A stretch of 64,000 nucleotides of DNA from Pseudomonas fluorescens (GCA_902825215.1 LR782234.1:6155001-6219000); one strand, 5' to 3'; positions 5,998 through 16,783 are shown, numbered from the stretch's first letter. A program made the numbers and translations. The notes: generated by a model not told the origin, from the letters alone.

Positions 5998-8952
5998 ATG
6001 CCGTTTCCGCCACAGCGCCTGTCTCTCGCCATCGCCCTGCTGATCACCGCCACTGCCACTCACGGTAAAACCGTGCAGATCGACACCGCCACCACGGCCT
6101 CGCAAACGCTGGGCGGCAGCGACACGCTGACGATTTCGGCGCCGGGCAGTATCACCAACAGCGGCAAGGCCGTGAGCCTGAAAGACAGCACCAGCGGTGC
6201 CGGTGTGGTGATCGATAACGCCGGCAAGATCGTCTCCAGCGGTGGCCGCGCCATCGACAGCAGTGGCGATGAAAGCAAGGCGCGCAATTACGCGATCTAC
6301 AACCGCAGTGGCGGGCAGATTCTTGGTGCCAACGATGCTTTGCGCATCGACAGCAACTTCGTCAGCGGCAGCCTGTTGATCGACAACAGCGGGGTGATTC
6401 GTTCGACCACCGGCCAGGGCCTGGATCTGGACGCGCTGCGCAGCGACGCGGTGAAGACCACCATCATCAATCGCGCCGGCGGGCTGATTCGCGGCGAGGC
6501 CAGCGACGGTATGAAAACCGGCGCCAACGCGTCCCTCACCAACTACGGTGAGATCTCCACCGGCGATTCGCACAATGCCGACGAGAAGTTCGACGGCGTC
6601 GACATCGATACTGCCAGCGGTGTGTCGATCAGCAACTACGGGGTGATTTCCGGTGGCCGTCACGGCATCACCACCGACCTTGGCGCGACCTTGATCAACT
6701 ACGGGCAGATCACCGGGCGCAACGGTTCCGGGTTTGGCTCCGATGGCGATGGCACGGTGATCAACCACGGCACCATCACCGGCGCGTATTCCGGCCTGCA
6801 AGCGAACGGCGACGGTGATGGCGTGGACATCGACAACCTCGCCCACATCGAAAACTACGGCACCATTCGAGGCGTCGGCGCCGGTGGCGTGGACAAGGCC
6901 GGTTTCGCCAATGGCAGCGAAGGCATCGCCCTCGGTGGCGGCTACATTCTCAACGCCAGCGGCGCGCTGATCAGCGGTGCCGACAGCGCGATTCTGGTTG
7001 ACGACGGCAGCGGCAACGCGGGGCTGGCCGCGACCACGCTGGAGAACTTCGGCCGCATCGAAGGCCTGAACGGTTTTGGCGTGAAGTTCGTCGGCGAGTT
7101 TGCCGACAGTGTCATCAACGGCGGCACCATCAGTGGCAGCAACGGCCTGGCGCTGGACCTGGGCGGCGGCGATGACCGCCTGACGCTGCGCAACGGCAGC
7201 CGCTTCATTGGCATCGTCGACGGCGGCAGCGGCACAGATCGATTGGTCATGGACGATGCGCTCGGTGGCGATTTCGGCGCCAGCCGCAACTTCGAGTGGC
7301 TGGAGGTCCGCCAAGGTGCCTGGGCGCTGACCGGCAGCGGTGATTTCAGCGATGGCGGCGCAATTCGCAATGGCGCCACCCTGATCAACCACGGCGGCAT
7401 CGCCGGCACCCTGACTGTCGATGCCGGCGGCGCCTATGCCGGGGGCGGCTCGGTGGGCAGTCTCAACGTCAACGGCACCCTGCGCACCGACACCAGCCTG
7501 GGTCGCGCGACCATTGTTCGCGACTTGAACATGACCAGCACTGCCACTCTCGCCTACGGCGTCAACGCCGACGGCAGCAGCGCGCCGGTAGTGGTCGGCG
7601 GTATCGCCAACCTCAACGGCGCGACGCTCGCGGTGAATCCCGGCAGCGGCAGCTACCCTTGGCAAAGTCATTACACCGTGCTGCAAGCAGCCCAAGTCAA
7701 CGGCACCTTCGGCGAAGTCACCAGTGACTACGCGTTCCTGACGCCAACCCTCGCCTATACGCCGACTCAGGTAGACCTGACCTACACCCGCAACGATGTA
7801 GCCTTCAATGAGTTCGCCGCCACCGCCAACGGCAACAATGCCGCCAACAGCCTGGCTTCGATCGGCAAAAACAATGCGCTGTACAACGCCTTGCTCAACA
7901 CCACGCAAAGCAGTGCCGGTGCGGCAATCGAACAACTGGCTGGCACCAGCAATGCCAACCTCACCAGCGCCACGCTCAGTGCCAGCAGTCAGGTCGGCAG
8001 CAGCATGCTCGCGGCGATGCAGCAGATGGCGGCGCCGGGGTTGCTGGTCGGTCTTGATCAGCGCGACACGCCGGTGCTGGCCGCCAGTGGCGTGCCGGCG
8101 GCGGCGCGCAATCTCAATGATCCGAACGCGCGCGGCCGCCTCTGGCTGCAAGGCATCGGCGGCTACGGCAAGCTTGATGGCGAACATGGCAGCAGCGGCC
8201 TGGAGCAACGCACCAAGGGCAGCTTGCTCGGTGCCGACTGGGCGCTGAACCCGGCGTGGCGCGTGGGCCTTCTCGGCGGTTACTCGCAGACCGATCTGGA
8301 TGCCAGCGGCGTCGATGGCGAGGTCGACAGCTGGCACGCCGGGGTTTATGCGCTGCATCAGAACGGCCCGCTCGCCGTGCGCCTTGGCGCCGCTTACAGC
8401 AGTCATCAAGGCGAGAGCCAGCGCCACATAGCGTTCGACGGTTTCAGTGATCGTCCGAAAGGCGACTACGACGCCGACAGCCAACAAGCCTTCGCCGAAC
8501 TCGGCTACGCCATGGGCAGCGGCCGGCTCAGCGCCGAACCGTTTGCCAGCCTTGGCTACCAGCGCTACCACCGCGACCGCTATCAGGAAAAAGGTGGCGC
8601 CGCGGCGCTGCAAGTCGACAGCCAGACCCAGGACAATTTCAGCAGCACACTCGGCCTGCGCCTGGCGCACTTGAGCAGCCTGGACAACGGCATGAGCGTC
8701 ACCCCACGCATGGTCCTCGGCTGGAAACACACTTATGGCGATGTCAGCAGCTCGACGCGCCAGGCGTTTGTAACCGGCGGCACGGCGTTCAATGTCGAGG
8801 GCAGCGCGCTGGATCGTGACAGCCTGATGCTCGAAGGCGGGATTGATGTCGGGGTCTCGGCAAGGCATTCGCTGGGCTTGGGCTACAGCGGTGAGATGGG
8901 CAGCAACAGCCGCAACCACGGGCTGATCGGGCAATGGCAGATGAGTTTTTAA
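5998..8952 (+). CDS. Autotransporter, large beta-helical passenger
   Basis: 984 residues. The N-terminus (LSLAIALLITATATHG) is a signal peptide. Residues about 25-560 are a repetitive right-handed beta-helix type passenger with recurring I-x-N-x-G-x-I and NYG units (for example LINYGQITG, VINHGTITG, IENYGTIRG). Residues about 710-984 form the C-terminal outer-membrane beta-barrel, starting at GRLWLQGIGGYGKL and ending in a terminal phenylalanine (GQWQMSF), the signature for BAM assembly. It would display a surface adhesin or similar domain. No protease catalytic triad was recognised in the passenger. The barrel is closely related to that of the next gene. Confidence 0.9.
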   Translation: MPFPPQRLSLAIALLITATATHGKTVQIDTATTASQTLGGSDTLTISAPGSITNSGKAVSLKDSTSGAGVVIDNAGKIVSSGGRAIDSSGDESKARNYAIYNRSGGQILGANDALRIDSNFVSGSLLIDNSGVIRSTTGQGLDLDALRSDAVKTTIINRAGGLIRGEASDGMKTGANASLTNYGEISTGDSHNADEKFDGVDIDTASGVSISNYGVISGGRHGITTDLGATLINYGQITGRNGSGFGSDGDGTVINHGTITGAYSGLQANGDGDGVDIDNLAHIENYGTIRGVGAGGVDKAGFANGSEGIALGGGYILNASGALISGADSAILVDDGSGNAGLAATTLENFGRIEGLNGFGVKFVGEFADSVINGGTISGSNGLALDLGGGDDRLTLRNGSRFIGIVDGGSGTDRLVMDDALGGDFGASRNFEWLEVRQGAWALTGSGDFSDGGAIRNGATLINHGGIAGTLTVDAGGAYAGGGSVGSLNVNGTLRTDTSLGRATIVRDLNMTSTATLAYGVNADGSSAPVVVGGIANLNGATLAVNPGSGSYPWQSHYTVLQAAQVNGTFGEVTSDYAFLTPTLAYTPTQVDLTYTRNDVAFNEFAATANGNNAANSLASIGKNNALYNALLNTTQSSAGAAIEQLAGTSNANLTSATLSASSQVGSSMLAAMQQMAAPGLLVGLDQRDTPVLAASGVPAAARNLNDPNARGRLWLQGIGGYGKLDGEHGSSGLEQRTKGSLLGADWALNPAWRVGLLGGYSQTDLDASGVDGEVDSWHAGVYALHQNGPLAVRLGAAYSSHQGESQRHIAFDGFSDRPKGDYDADSQQAFAELGYAMGSGRLSAEPFASLGYQRYHRDRYQEKGGAAALQVDSQTQDNFSSTLGLRLAHLSSLDNGMSVTPRMVLGWKHTYGDVSSSTRQAFVTGGTAFNVEGSALDRDSLMLEGGIDVGVSARHSLGLGYSGEMGSNSRNHGLIGQWQMSF

Positions 8953-9013
8953 GCACCTCGACCGCCATGGCAGCCCAGCCCGGCTGTAGGAAAAAGCGCC
9001 AGGCAAGCCGCGT

Positions 9014-9048
9014 AAAAAAGGTCCGGTTTCGAAACTGCCGGACTTTTT
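9014..9048 (+). terminator. Rho-independent terminator between autotransporters
   Basis: An A-run (9014-9019), the stem GTCCGG (9021-9026) with CCGGAC around a TTTCGAAACTG loop, then TTTTT (9044-9048). It lies between the two autotransporter genes, so they are likely separate transcription units, and it is symmetrical enough to work in both directions. Confidence 0.75.
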
Positions 9049-9158
9049 CATCCGATACGCTCCGACGCCGCCTGCACAGGTACGAGAAGCAGCCGACAGC
9101 GGATTTTTGAGGGCCTCCATAGAGTTGAGTCTTCACTCTCTGGAAAAGGCTTTCCTTG

Positions 9159-11372
9159 ATGCGTACTCAACACGGATTCAAACCAGAACACCTCGCGCTG
9201 GCGATTTCCCTGGCGCTAGGTTGCGTAGAGTTTGCCAACGCCGAGCAACCCTCTGAAGCCGCTGAACCGCTTGCAACCATCGCGACACCGCAGGCGACCG
9301 AAGCCAGCGCCAAGAAGAGTGCTGCTGAACGACTTCAGGGTTTTATCAGTGACCCGGGGACGGTACCCATCGTTTTCGAAACCGCGCAAAAAACCTTCAA
9401 GGGTACTGCGGTCAACGATCTGATCAGCCTCAGGGACGGTGCCAGCTTCACCGGCCGACTGGACGGTGGTGAGGGCGACAATGTCCTGTTTCTCGATGCC
9501 AGTGAGGGAGGCGCACTGAAAGACACGCGCAACTTCAACGGTCTGGTCGTCGCCAGGGGCGACTGGACGCTGAGTTCCAGAGGTGACTTCGCTGAAGGCG
9601 TGCTGGTTCAAGGCGGCACGGCCCTGACCAATCTGGGAAGTCTCAAAGGTGATGTCTATGTCGAGAACGGTGGCCGCTTCGCTGGCAAAGGCACGGTAGC
9701 CAATCTGGAGGTCGGCGGGCTGCTTAGCGTCAACGGAGCGCTGGGGGCGCCGCGGGTCAAAGGCGATCTGCGCCTGACACCAACCGCCGAACTGGCCTAT
9801 GAAGTGACGCCTTCCGACAGCCAGACGATCAAGGTCGACGGCACCGCCGCGCTCGCCGGCGCCACCCTCAATATCGTCGCAGCGCCAGGAGAATATCCGC
9901 CGAGCAGCCAGTACAAAGTCATTGAAGCGGGTGCGGTGGAAGGTGAGTTCGGCACCATTCGCAACAACCTCGCGTTCATGACCGCTACACCTCAATACAA
10001 CAAGAAATCGGTCGGATTGACCTATGCGCGCAATGACGTAGCGCTGAAAGAGGTGGCTACGACTGACGCCGGCCGCGCGATCGCCGATAGCATTGTCGAA
10101 CCCGTTGCGCCACCTTCCTCTGCGATACCAACATCAACCCCAACCCCGACCGCTACCTCCACCCCTTCCGCTTCCGCTTTGATTGCACCCGAACAGGCCT
10201 CGATAGCGGCTTCAGCCTTGGCGTCAACGCCCGTTGCAGAATCGTTGCCCGTCGCTATCAACGAAGAAACCGTCACCGCAGAGGCAGAGCAAGCTGTCGA
10301 ACAGCCCGTGCCTGCGCTGATTAAGCCGGCGAACACAGCCGTCGCTGCACTCTTGTCCAGCGACAAAACCACCGCCCCCATCGCCCTCGAACAGCTCGCC
10401 GCCGGCAGCAATGCCAACCTCGCCAAAGCCACGCTGAGCAGCATCACGCCCGTGAGCGCCAGCATGCTCTCGGCGATGCAGCAATTGAGTAATCATCCGG
10501 ACTCGACGTACACATCGGCCAACTCGCCTCGCCAGGCATCCGCCGCAGCCGACGCTGGCCGGGTATGGATTCAGGCACTCGGTCATGGCGGCAAGGTTGA
10601 TCGCGATGCCGACAGCACCCTCAAGCACGCTACCCAAGGCCTGGTCCTGGGCGCCGACTGGCGGCTCGATGAGCAATGGCATGTCGGGCTGATCGGCGGT
10701 AAATCGCAAACCCGACTCGACGCCCGCCACTACGACGGCGACCTCGACAGCTGGCACCTCGGCGCCTACGCCGTGCGCCAGGACGGCCCGTTGGCCGTGC
10801 GCCTCGGCGCAACCTGGGCCAGCCACGACGGCAGCAGCAAACGCCGCGTCGCCTTCAATGGCTTCAGTGATCGTCTGCAGGGCAACTACAACGCCAACAC
10901 CCAGCAAGCCTTCGCCGAACTCGGCTACAACTTCGGCCGCCACAACGCCACCCTCGAACCTTTCGCCAGCCTCGGCTATCAACGCTACCAGCGCGACAGC
11001 TACCGCGAAAAAGGCGGCGACGCAGCCCTGAAAGTCTTCGGACAAACCCGCGACAACCTCAGCAGCACCTTCGGCCTGCGCACCGCCCACACCACCCGCC
11101 TGGACAACGGCATGAGCCTGACCCCGCGCTTCAGCGCCGGCTGGAAACACACCTTCGGCGAAATCGGCAACGACACCCACCAACAACTGATCAAAGGCGG
11201 CAAACGCTTCGAAATCGCCGGCGCCGCACTGGACCGCAACAGCCTGGCCATCGACACCGGACTCGACCTCGGCCTTGCCGCCAACCACACCGTCGGCGTC
11301 AGCCTCACAGCCGAAGCGGGCAATGACAGCCGGACTCATGGCGTGATGGGACAGTGGCGCGTGGCGTTTTAA
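9159..11372 (+). CDS. Autotransporter with short passenger and Pro/Thr/Ala linker
   Basis: 737 residues from the ATG at 9159, with GGAAAAGG nine bases upstream. A signal peptide (LALAISLALGCVEFANA) is followed by a short passenger (about residues 25-295). Then comes a low-complexity linker rich in Pro, Thr, Ser and Ala (about 300-400, including TPTPTATSTPSAS), and the C-terminal beta-barrel from GRVWIQALGHGGKV (about 466) to the terminal GQWRVAF. The barrel and the stretch just before it (NANLAKATLS, SASMLSAMQQ) match the preceding gene, so the two are tandem paralogues. The main beta-helix repeats are missing here. Function of the exposed region is unknown. Confidence 0.88.
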   Translation: MRTQHGFKPEHLALAISLALGCVEFANAEQPSEAAEPLATIATPQATEASAKKSAAERLQGFISDPGTVPIVFETAQKTFKGTAVNDLISLRDGASFTGRLDGGEGDNVLFLDASEGGALKDTRNFNGLVVARGDWTLSSRGDFAEGVLVQGGTALTNLGSLKGDVYVENGGRFAGKGTVANLEVGGLLSVNGALGAPRVKGDLRLTPTAELAYEVTPSDSQTIKVDGTAALAGATLNIVAAPGEYPPSSQYKVIEAGAVEGEFGTIRNNLAFMTATPQYNKKSVGLTYARNDVALKEVATTDAGRAIADSIVEPVAPPSSAIPTSTPTPTATSTPSASALIAPEQASIAASALASTPVAESLPVAINEETVTAEAEQAVEQPVPALIKPANTAVAALLSSDKTTAPIALEQLAAGSNANLAKATLSSITPVSASMLSAMQQLSNHPDSTYTSANSPRQASAAADAGRVWIQALGHGGKVDRDADSTLKHATQGLVLGADWRLDEQWHVGLIGGKSQTRLDARHYDGDLDSWHLGAYAVRQDGPLAVRLGATWASHDGSSKRRVAFNGFSDRLQGNYNANTQQAFAELGYNFGRHNATLEPFASLGYQRYQRDSYREKGGDAALKVFGQTRDNLSSTFGLRTAHTTRLDNGMSLTPRFSAGWKHTFGEIGNDTHQQLIKGGKRFEIAGAALDRNSLAIDTGLDLGLAANHTVGVSLTAEAGNDSRTHGVMGQWRVAF

Positions 11373-11403
11373 TGGATAGTTGATCAGCCTGAATCCAGAA
11401 AAG

Positions 11404-11567
11404 CCCCTCATCGGAACGCCGCCCGCCTAGCCCTCTCCCGAAGGGAGAGGGAACTGACTGTGGTGGATGTGAGAGTTACGCCGACTTGAAATACCGAGTC
11501 GTACGCAAACTTCGAAGCCAACCCAAATCGGCTCCCTCTCCAGGGGGAGAGGGCTGGGGTGAGGGGC
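11404..11567. repeat. Two-hairpin intergenic repeat unit
   Basis: The unit has two strong hairpins, CCCTCTCCCGAAGGGAGAGGG (11431-11451; a near-perfect stem) and TCCCTCTCC...GGAGAGGG (11533-11553). Its outer ends are complementary: CCCCTCA at 11404 and TGAGGGG at 11560-11566. It therefore resembles a non-coding mobile repeat doublet like a REPIN or MITE. The first 31 bases after the autotransporter stop and the stretch between the hairpins show no gene. Confidence 0.65.
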
Positions 11568-11610
11568 AGCCACACCACAAATCCCAAGCCAACCCCCCGC
11601 TTCTAACCAC

Positions 11611-12000
11611 TCAACAATGAGCGTTAGCTCGAGTGCCTTTGATCTTGATCTTGCCTAACCAGCGACATCGGAAGGCTGAGTGGAGGGATTGATCCGGGCG
11701 TGGGAGCGCAGCGACCGTCTGGCGCAGCCAGACACAACGGAAGGAGGTGCAGCGAAGCAAACCGTAGCCGCTGCGCCCGGATCGATCCCGCAGCGAAGGG
11801 ACCCGAGCCTGCGAGGGCCGAACGCAGGAGCAAGCCTTTTGGTTCCTTTTTGCTGGGCCGGCACTCCGGCGTCTGAAAAAGGGACTCGCTGTAAGAGCGA
11901 AACCGCCAGAAGCAACCCCCGAAGCAACGGATATACACCCAAAACCCCAAGAGCCTGGTCGGCCCACAAGCCGCCACGGCTCAAAAAAAAAGGGGAGCAC
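11611..12000. repeat. Long intergenic repeat-like sequence without a clear gene
   Basis: About 390 bases between the autotransporter and pycB have no convincing gene. All three minus-strand frames are open for more than 110 codons and one plus frame is also open, which argues for a compositional effect rather than coding. Stretches such as CTTTTGGTTCCTTTTTGCTGG and GCTGTAAGAGCGAAACCGCC resemble long intergenic repeats that I recall as common in the P. fluorescens group; this family assignment is from memory and not verified. Confidence 0.45.
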
Positions 12001-12010
12001 ATGCCCCCCC
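11983..12010 (-). terminator. Rho-independent terminator of pycAB
   Basis: Read on the minus strand: GGGG, an eight-base loop, CCCC, followed by nine T residues (plus-strand A-run 11983-11991, GGGG 11992-11995, C-run 12004-12010). It lies about 30 bases after the pycB stop at 12042. Confidence 0.75.
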
Positions 12011-12041
12011 GAGGTTTAAACCATCACATCAAAGCGCTAAA

Positions 12042-13850
12042 TCACCCTTCGATCTCAATCAAAATCTCACCCGGATTCACCCGATCGCCCTTGACCACAT
12101 GAATCGCCGCGACCTTCCCGGCAATCGCCGCCTGAACCTCGGTCTCCATCTTCATCGCCTCGGTAATCAACACCGCCTGACCTGCCTTGACGGTGTCGCC
12201 CTCCTTGACCAGCACATCGACGATATTGCCCGGCATGGTCGTGCTGACATGCCCCGGTGCCGACGCCTGCTTGCGCTTGCTGCTGCCACCGCTGACAAAC
12301 TCATTGAGCGGTTCAAACACCACTTCTTCCGGCATGCCATCGATCGACAGATAGAAGTGACGCTTGCCCTCAGCCTTGACACCCACACCGGTGATATCGA
12401 CGCGGTAGGTTTCACCGTGAACATCAATGACGAACTCGGTCGGCACACCCTCACCGCCTGCGGAAGCAACAGCGCCTGCCTCAGGAATCGGCAACAGCAC
12501 TTCCGGGGTCAGGGTTCCGGCGGCACGCTCTTCGAGGAATTTGCGACCAATGTCCGGGAACATGGCGAAGGTCAGCACGTCTTCTTCAGAGGTCGCCAGA
12601 GCGCCGATATCGGCCCGTAGCTTGGTCATTTCCGGCTTGAGCAGATCGGCCGGGCGTACGTCGATGACGTCTTCGCTGCCGATCGCCTGACGGCGCAGTT
12701 TTTCGTTGACCACGCCCGGCGCTTTGCCATAACCGCCTTGCAGGTAAAGCTTCACTTCATTGGTGATGGTCTTGTAACGCTCGCCTGCCAACACGTTGAA
12801 AAACGCCTGGGTACCAACGATCTGCGAAGTCGGGGTCACCAGCGGCGGGAAGCCGAGGTCTTCGCGCACCCGAGGAATTTCCGCCAGCACTTCGCCCATA
12901 CGATTCAAGGCGCCCTGCTCTTTCAACTGGTTGGCCAGGTTGGAAATCATCCCGCCCGGCACCTGGTTGACCTGCACGCGGGTATCGACTGCGGTGAATT
13001 CGCTTTCAAACTGGTGGTACTTCTTGCGCACGGCATAGAAGTACAGGCCGATCTCTTGCAGCAGCTCCAGGTTCAGGCCGGTATCGAATTCGGTGCCCTT
13101 GAGCGCCGCGACCATCGACTCGGTGCCCGGGTGGCTGGTGCCGGAGGCGAAGCTGGAGATCGCGGTGTCGATGTGATCGGCGCCGTTTTCGATCGCCTTA
13201 AGCTGACACATGGCTGCCAGGCCTGCGGTGTCGTGGGAGTGGATGAACACCGGCAGCGACTGTTCGGCCTTCAACGCACGCACCAGTTCACCGGTAGCGT
13301 ACGGAGTCAGCAGACCGGCCATGTCCTTGATCGCCACCGAGTCGCAACCCATGGCTTCCATTTGCTTGGCTTGCGCCACGAACGCGTCGATGGTGTGCAC
13401 CGGACTGGTGGTGTAAGCGATGGTGCCTTGCGCATGTTTGCCGGCAGCCTTTACCGCTTCGATGGCTACGCGCAGGTTACGCACGTCGTTCATCGCGTCG
13501 AAGATACGGAATACGTCGATGCCGTTTTCCGCCGCTTTGGCGACGAAGGCCTGGACCACGTCGTCGCTGTAATGGCGATAGCCCAGCAGGTTCTGCCCGC
13601 GCAGGAGCATTTGCAGACGCGTGTTCGGCAGCGCCGCGCGCAGTTGGCGCAGACGCTCCCACGGGTCTTCTTTGAGGAAACGTACACAGGCGTCGAACGT
13701 CGCGCCGCCCCAGCATTCCAGCGACCAGTAGCCGACTTTGTCGAGCTTGTCGCAGATCGGCAGCATGTCCTCGGTGCGCATGCGGGTGGCAAGCAGCGAT
13801 TGGTGAGCGTCGCGCAGGATGGTATCGGTAACGAAGATCTTCTTGGTCAT
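12042..13850 (-). CDS. pycB: Pyruvate carboxylase subunit B (carboxyltransferase with biotinyl domain)
   Basis: 602 residues. The N-terminal carboxyltransferase barrel begins with FVTDTILRDAHQSLLATRMR, the conserved metal and substrate-binding segment. The middle (about 320-470) is the PYC/OADA conserved domain. The C-terminus is a biotinyl domain with the biotin-accepting lysine in TEAMKMETEV and the GEILIEIEG ending. With PycA it carboxylates pyruvate to oxaloacetate, an anaplerotic reaction in the cytosol. It is often annotated oadA because it is homologous to the oxaloacetate decarboxylase alpha subunit, but the pairing with a biotin carboxylase gene and a LysR gene matches the two-subunit pyruvate carboxylase of Pseudomonas. 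It lies 101 bases downstream of pycA. Confidence 0.92.
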   Translation of the reverse strand: MTKKIFVTDTILRDAHQSLLATRMRTEDMLPICDKLDKVGYWSLECWGGATFDACVRFLKEDPWERLRQLRAALPNTRLQMLLRGQNLLGYRHYSDDVVQAFVAKAAENGIDVFRIFDAMNDVRNLRVAIEAVKAAGKHAQGTIAYTTSPVHTIDAFVAQAKQMEAMGCDSVAIKDMAGLLTPYATGELVRALKAEQSLPVFIHSHDTAGLAAMCQLKAIENGADHIDTAISSFASGTSHPGTESMVAALKGTEFDTGLNLELLQEIGLYFYAVRKKYHQFESEFTAVDTRVQVNQVPGGMISNLANQLKEQGALNRMGEVLAEIPRVREDLGFPPLVTPTSQIVGTQAFFNVLAGERYKTITNEVKLYLQGGYGKAPGVVNEKLRRQAIGSEDVIDVRPADLLKPEMTKLRADIGALATSEEDVLTFAMFPDIGRKFLEERAAGTLTPEVLLPIPEAGAVASAGGEGVPTEFVIDVHGETYRVDITGVGVKAEGKRHFYLSIDGMPEEVVFEPLNEFVSGGSSKRKQASAPGHVSTTMPGNIVDVLVKEGDTVKAGQAVLITEAMKMETEVQAAIAGKVAAIHVVKGDRVNPGEILIEIEG

Positions 13851-13867
13851 TGGTATCTCCTCATAGC

Positions 13868-13945
13868 GGCAAGCTTCAAGCTAAAAGCTGCAAGAAAAAG
13901 CCAATCTGCTTTTACTTGCCGCTTGCAGCTAAAAGCTCGCAGCTG
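13868..13945. repeat. Inverted repeat between pycA and pycB
   Basis: The gap between pycA and pycB is almost filled by complementary arms built from AAGCTGCAAG / CTTGCAGCT units (CGGCAAGCTTCAAGCTAAAAG ... CTTGCCGCTTGCAGCTAAAAG). In mRNA it would form a stable stem, which could lower or stabilise the downstream pycB message. It looks like a dispersed repeat rather than a terminator, because no T-run follows. Confidence 0.6.
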
Positions 13946-13951
13946 TTTCAT

Positions 13952-15367
<1,416 letters not shown>

Positions 15368-15504
15368 TTGGAGGTTCCCTTGAGCCGGTGGCACCACGAC
15401 CTGCTAGACCCAGGTCGACGCGTGACCAAATGTTTCAATTCGGTCGCAGGTCCACACTAGCGCTCGCAAGGGATTAACAAAAATGAATAAAAATTGGGTC
15501 AGGC

Positions 15505-15520
15505 ATAAGCAAAGACTTAT
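15505..15520. promoter_or_regulatory. Candidate LysR-type operator
   Basis: ATAAG-N6-CTTAT is a dyad in the 189-base pycA/pycR intergenic region, 37 bases before the regulator start. LysR regulators usually bind AT-rich interrupted dyads in such divergent promoters. No experimental support is visible in the sequence. Confidence 0.4.
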
Positions 15521-15556
15521 AGTTGAAACATCAATCACACTTCAGAGCCGGCAAAA

Positions 15557-16519
15557 ATGCGTAAGTCCTTGATGCGTATGACATTGCGTCAGTTGCAGAT
15601 ATTCAACGAAGTGTGTGATTTGCGTTCCTATAGCCGCGCAGCTGACGAAATGTCGCTCACACAACCGGCCGTTAGCCTACAGATTCGTCAGCTTGAAGAG
15701 CTGATCGGCCAGCCCTTGTTCGATTATGTCGGCAAAAAACTCTACATGACCGAGGCTGCCGAAGCGCTGCAACGCGCGAGCCGCGACATTTTCGGGCGCC
15801 TGGAAAACCTCGATATGCAGCTGTCGGACATGCAAGGCTCGCTACAAGGTCAGTTGAAACTGGCGGTGGAATCCAGCGCGAAATATTTCGTTCCGCACTT
15901 GTTCGCCGCGTTCAAGCGCCAGCACCCCGAGGTCAATCTGCAACTGACCGTGGTCAATCGCGGCCAGGTGATCCGACGGCTGTCGGACAACCGTGATGAC
16001 CTGGTGATCATGTCGATGGTGCCGCAGGACATGGGCCTCGAATTTCTGCCGTTCCTGAATAATCCGATTGTTGCGGTCGCACGTCCGGATCACCCGTTGG
16101 CGCATCTGGGACCGTTGCGCCTGCAGGATCTTGAACCCTACACATTGCTGATTCGCGAGCAGGGCTCGGGCACGCGACTGGCGTGCGAAGAGTATTTCAA
16201 AGAGAAACGCGTGCACTTCACCCAGACTCAGGAAGTGGCCTCGGCCGAGGCTCAGCGCGAGTGTGTGCTGGCGGGTCTGGGCGTGGCGCTGTTGACGCGT
16301 CACGCCCTGAACCTGGAGCTGGCGACCGGCGGGCTGGTCGAGCTGCCGGTCGAGGAATTGCCGCTGCTACGTAGCTGGTGTCTGGTGCAGGCCAAAGCCA
16401 AACGCTTGTCACCGGTGGCGCACGCCTTCCTGGCGTTTATCCGCAGCGAGCGTGCGCAGATCAGCGCGCTGGTTGAGCGTTTCGACGGGAAGCTGCGGGC
16501 GCTGCCTGCCAGAGATTGA
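15557..16519 (+). CDS. pycR: LysR-type regulator, PycR-like
   Basis: 320 residues. The N-terminal winged HTH is clear: MTLRQLQIFNEVCDLRSYSR, then AADEMSLTQPAVSLQIRQLE. The rest is a periplasmic-binding-like effector domain with RLACEEYFKEKRV and AGLGVALLTRHAL, similar to CbbR/CysB-like members. The start could also be at one of the next two in-frame ATGs (15572, 15578). It is divergent from pycAB, the arrangement of the Pseudomonas pyc regulator gene, so it very likely controls pyruvate carboxylation. Its last 59 bases overlap, tail to tail, a small gene on the minus strand. Confidence 0.85.
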   Translation: MRKSLMRMTLRQLQIFNEVCDLRSYSRAADEMSLTQPAVSLQIRQLEELIGQPLFDYVGKKLYMTEAAEALQRASRDIFGRLENLDMQLSDMQGSLQGQLKLAVESSAKYFVPHLFAAFKRQHPEVNLQLTVVNRGQVIRRLSDNRDDLVIMSMVPQDMGLEFLPFLNNPIVAVARPDHPLAHLGPLRLQDLEPYTLLIREQGSGTRLACEEYFKEKRVHFTQTQEVASAEAQRECVLAGLGVALLTRHALNLELATGGLVELPVEELPLLRSWCLVQAKAKRLSPVAHAFLAFIRSERAQISALVERFDGKLRALPARD

Positions 16520-16664
16520 TCTCGGGAAAATCGCCGATCTCGGCTTGAAGCTGGCGAAGTTCGAAGCGATCTTCGATGGCGCGGCGGAATTCCATGCGGC
16601 GTTGGTCTTCCTGCTGACGACGGGTTTTCGCGGCGCTGTTGCGTTCTTCGTAGGGCTGAGCCAT
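16461..16664 (-). CDS. Small basic protein of unknown function
   Basis: 67 residues. The ATG at 16664 has an excellent ribosome site (TTGGGAGAATCGAA). The sequence is charged: PYEERNSAAKTRRQQEDQRR and MEFRRAIEDRFELRQLQAEI, predicted mostly helical, with no signal peptide or membrane segment. The layout (KxRRxxEDxRRMxFRRAIED) resembles small conserved pseudomonad proteins, but I cannot name a function. Its 3' end overlaps the last 59 bases of pycR in antiparallel orientation, so the two transcripts could pair. Confidence 0.65.
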   Translation of the reverse strand: MAQPYEERNSAAKTRRQQEDQRRMEFRRAIEDRFELRQLQAEIGDFPEINLWQAAPAASRRNAQPAR

Positions 16665-16783
16665 TTCGATTCTCCCAAGGCGAGTACGGGAGTTTCACGA
16701 TAGGCGCGGGGGATGACGGTTTGGCTGCGCGGGGATGACAGTGCGATGAAACTTGCCCAGGGTTGGGGTGCTTTTCAGGACGC

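Noticed and set aside
5956..9120. Open frame of over 1000 codons antisense to the first autotransporter
   Set aside because: It mirrors the codon bias of the real gene (GC-rich third positions), encodes an Ala/Val/Gly-rich low-complexity protein with no recognisable domain, and lacks a signal or ribosome site.
11611..12002. Three overlapping minus-strand open frames of 115-129 codons
   Set aside because: All frames are open together, the products are unrelated to each other and repetitive; a repeat explains this better than genes.
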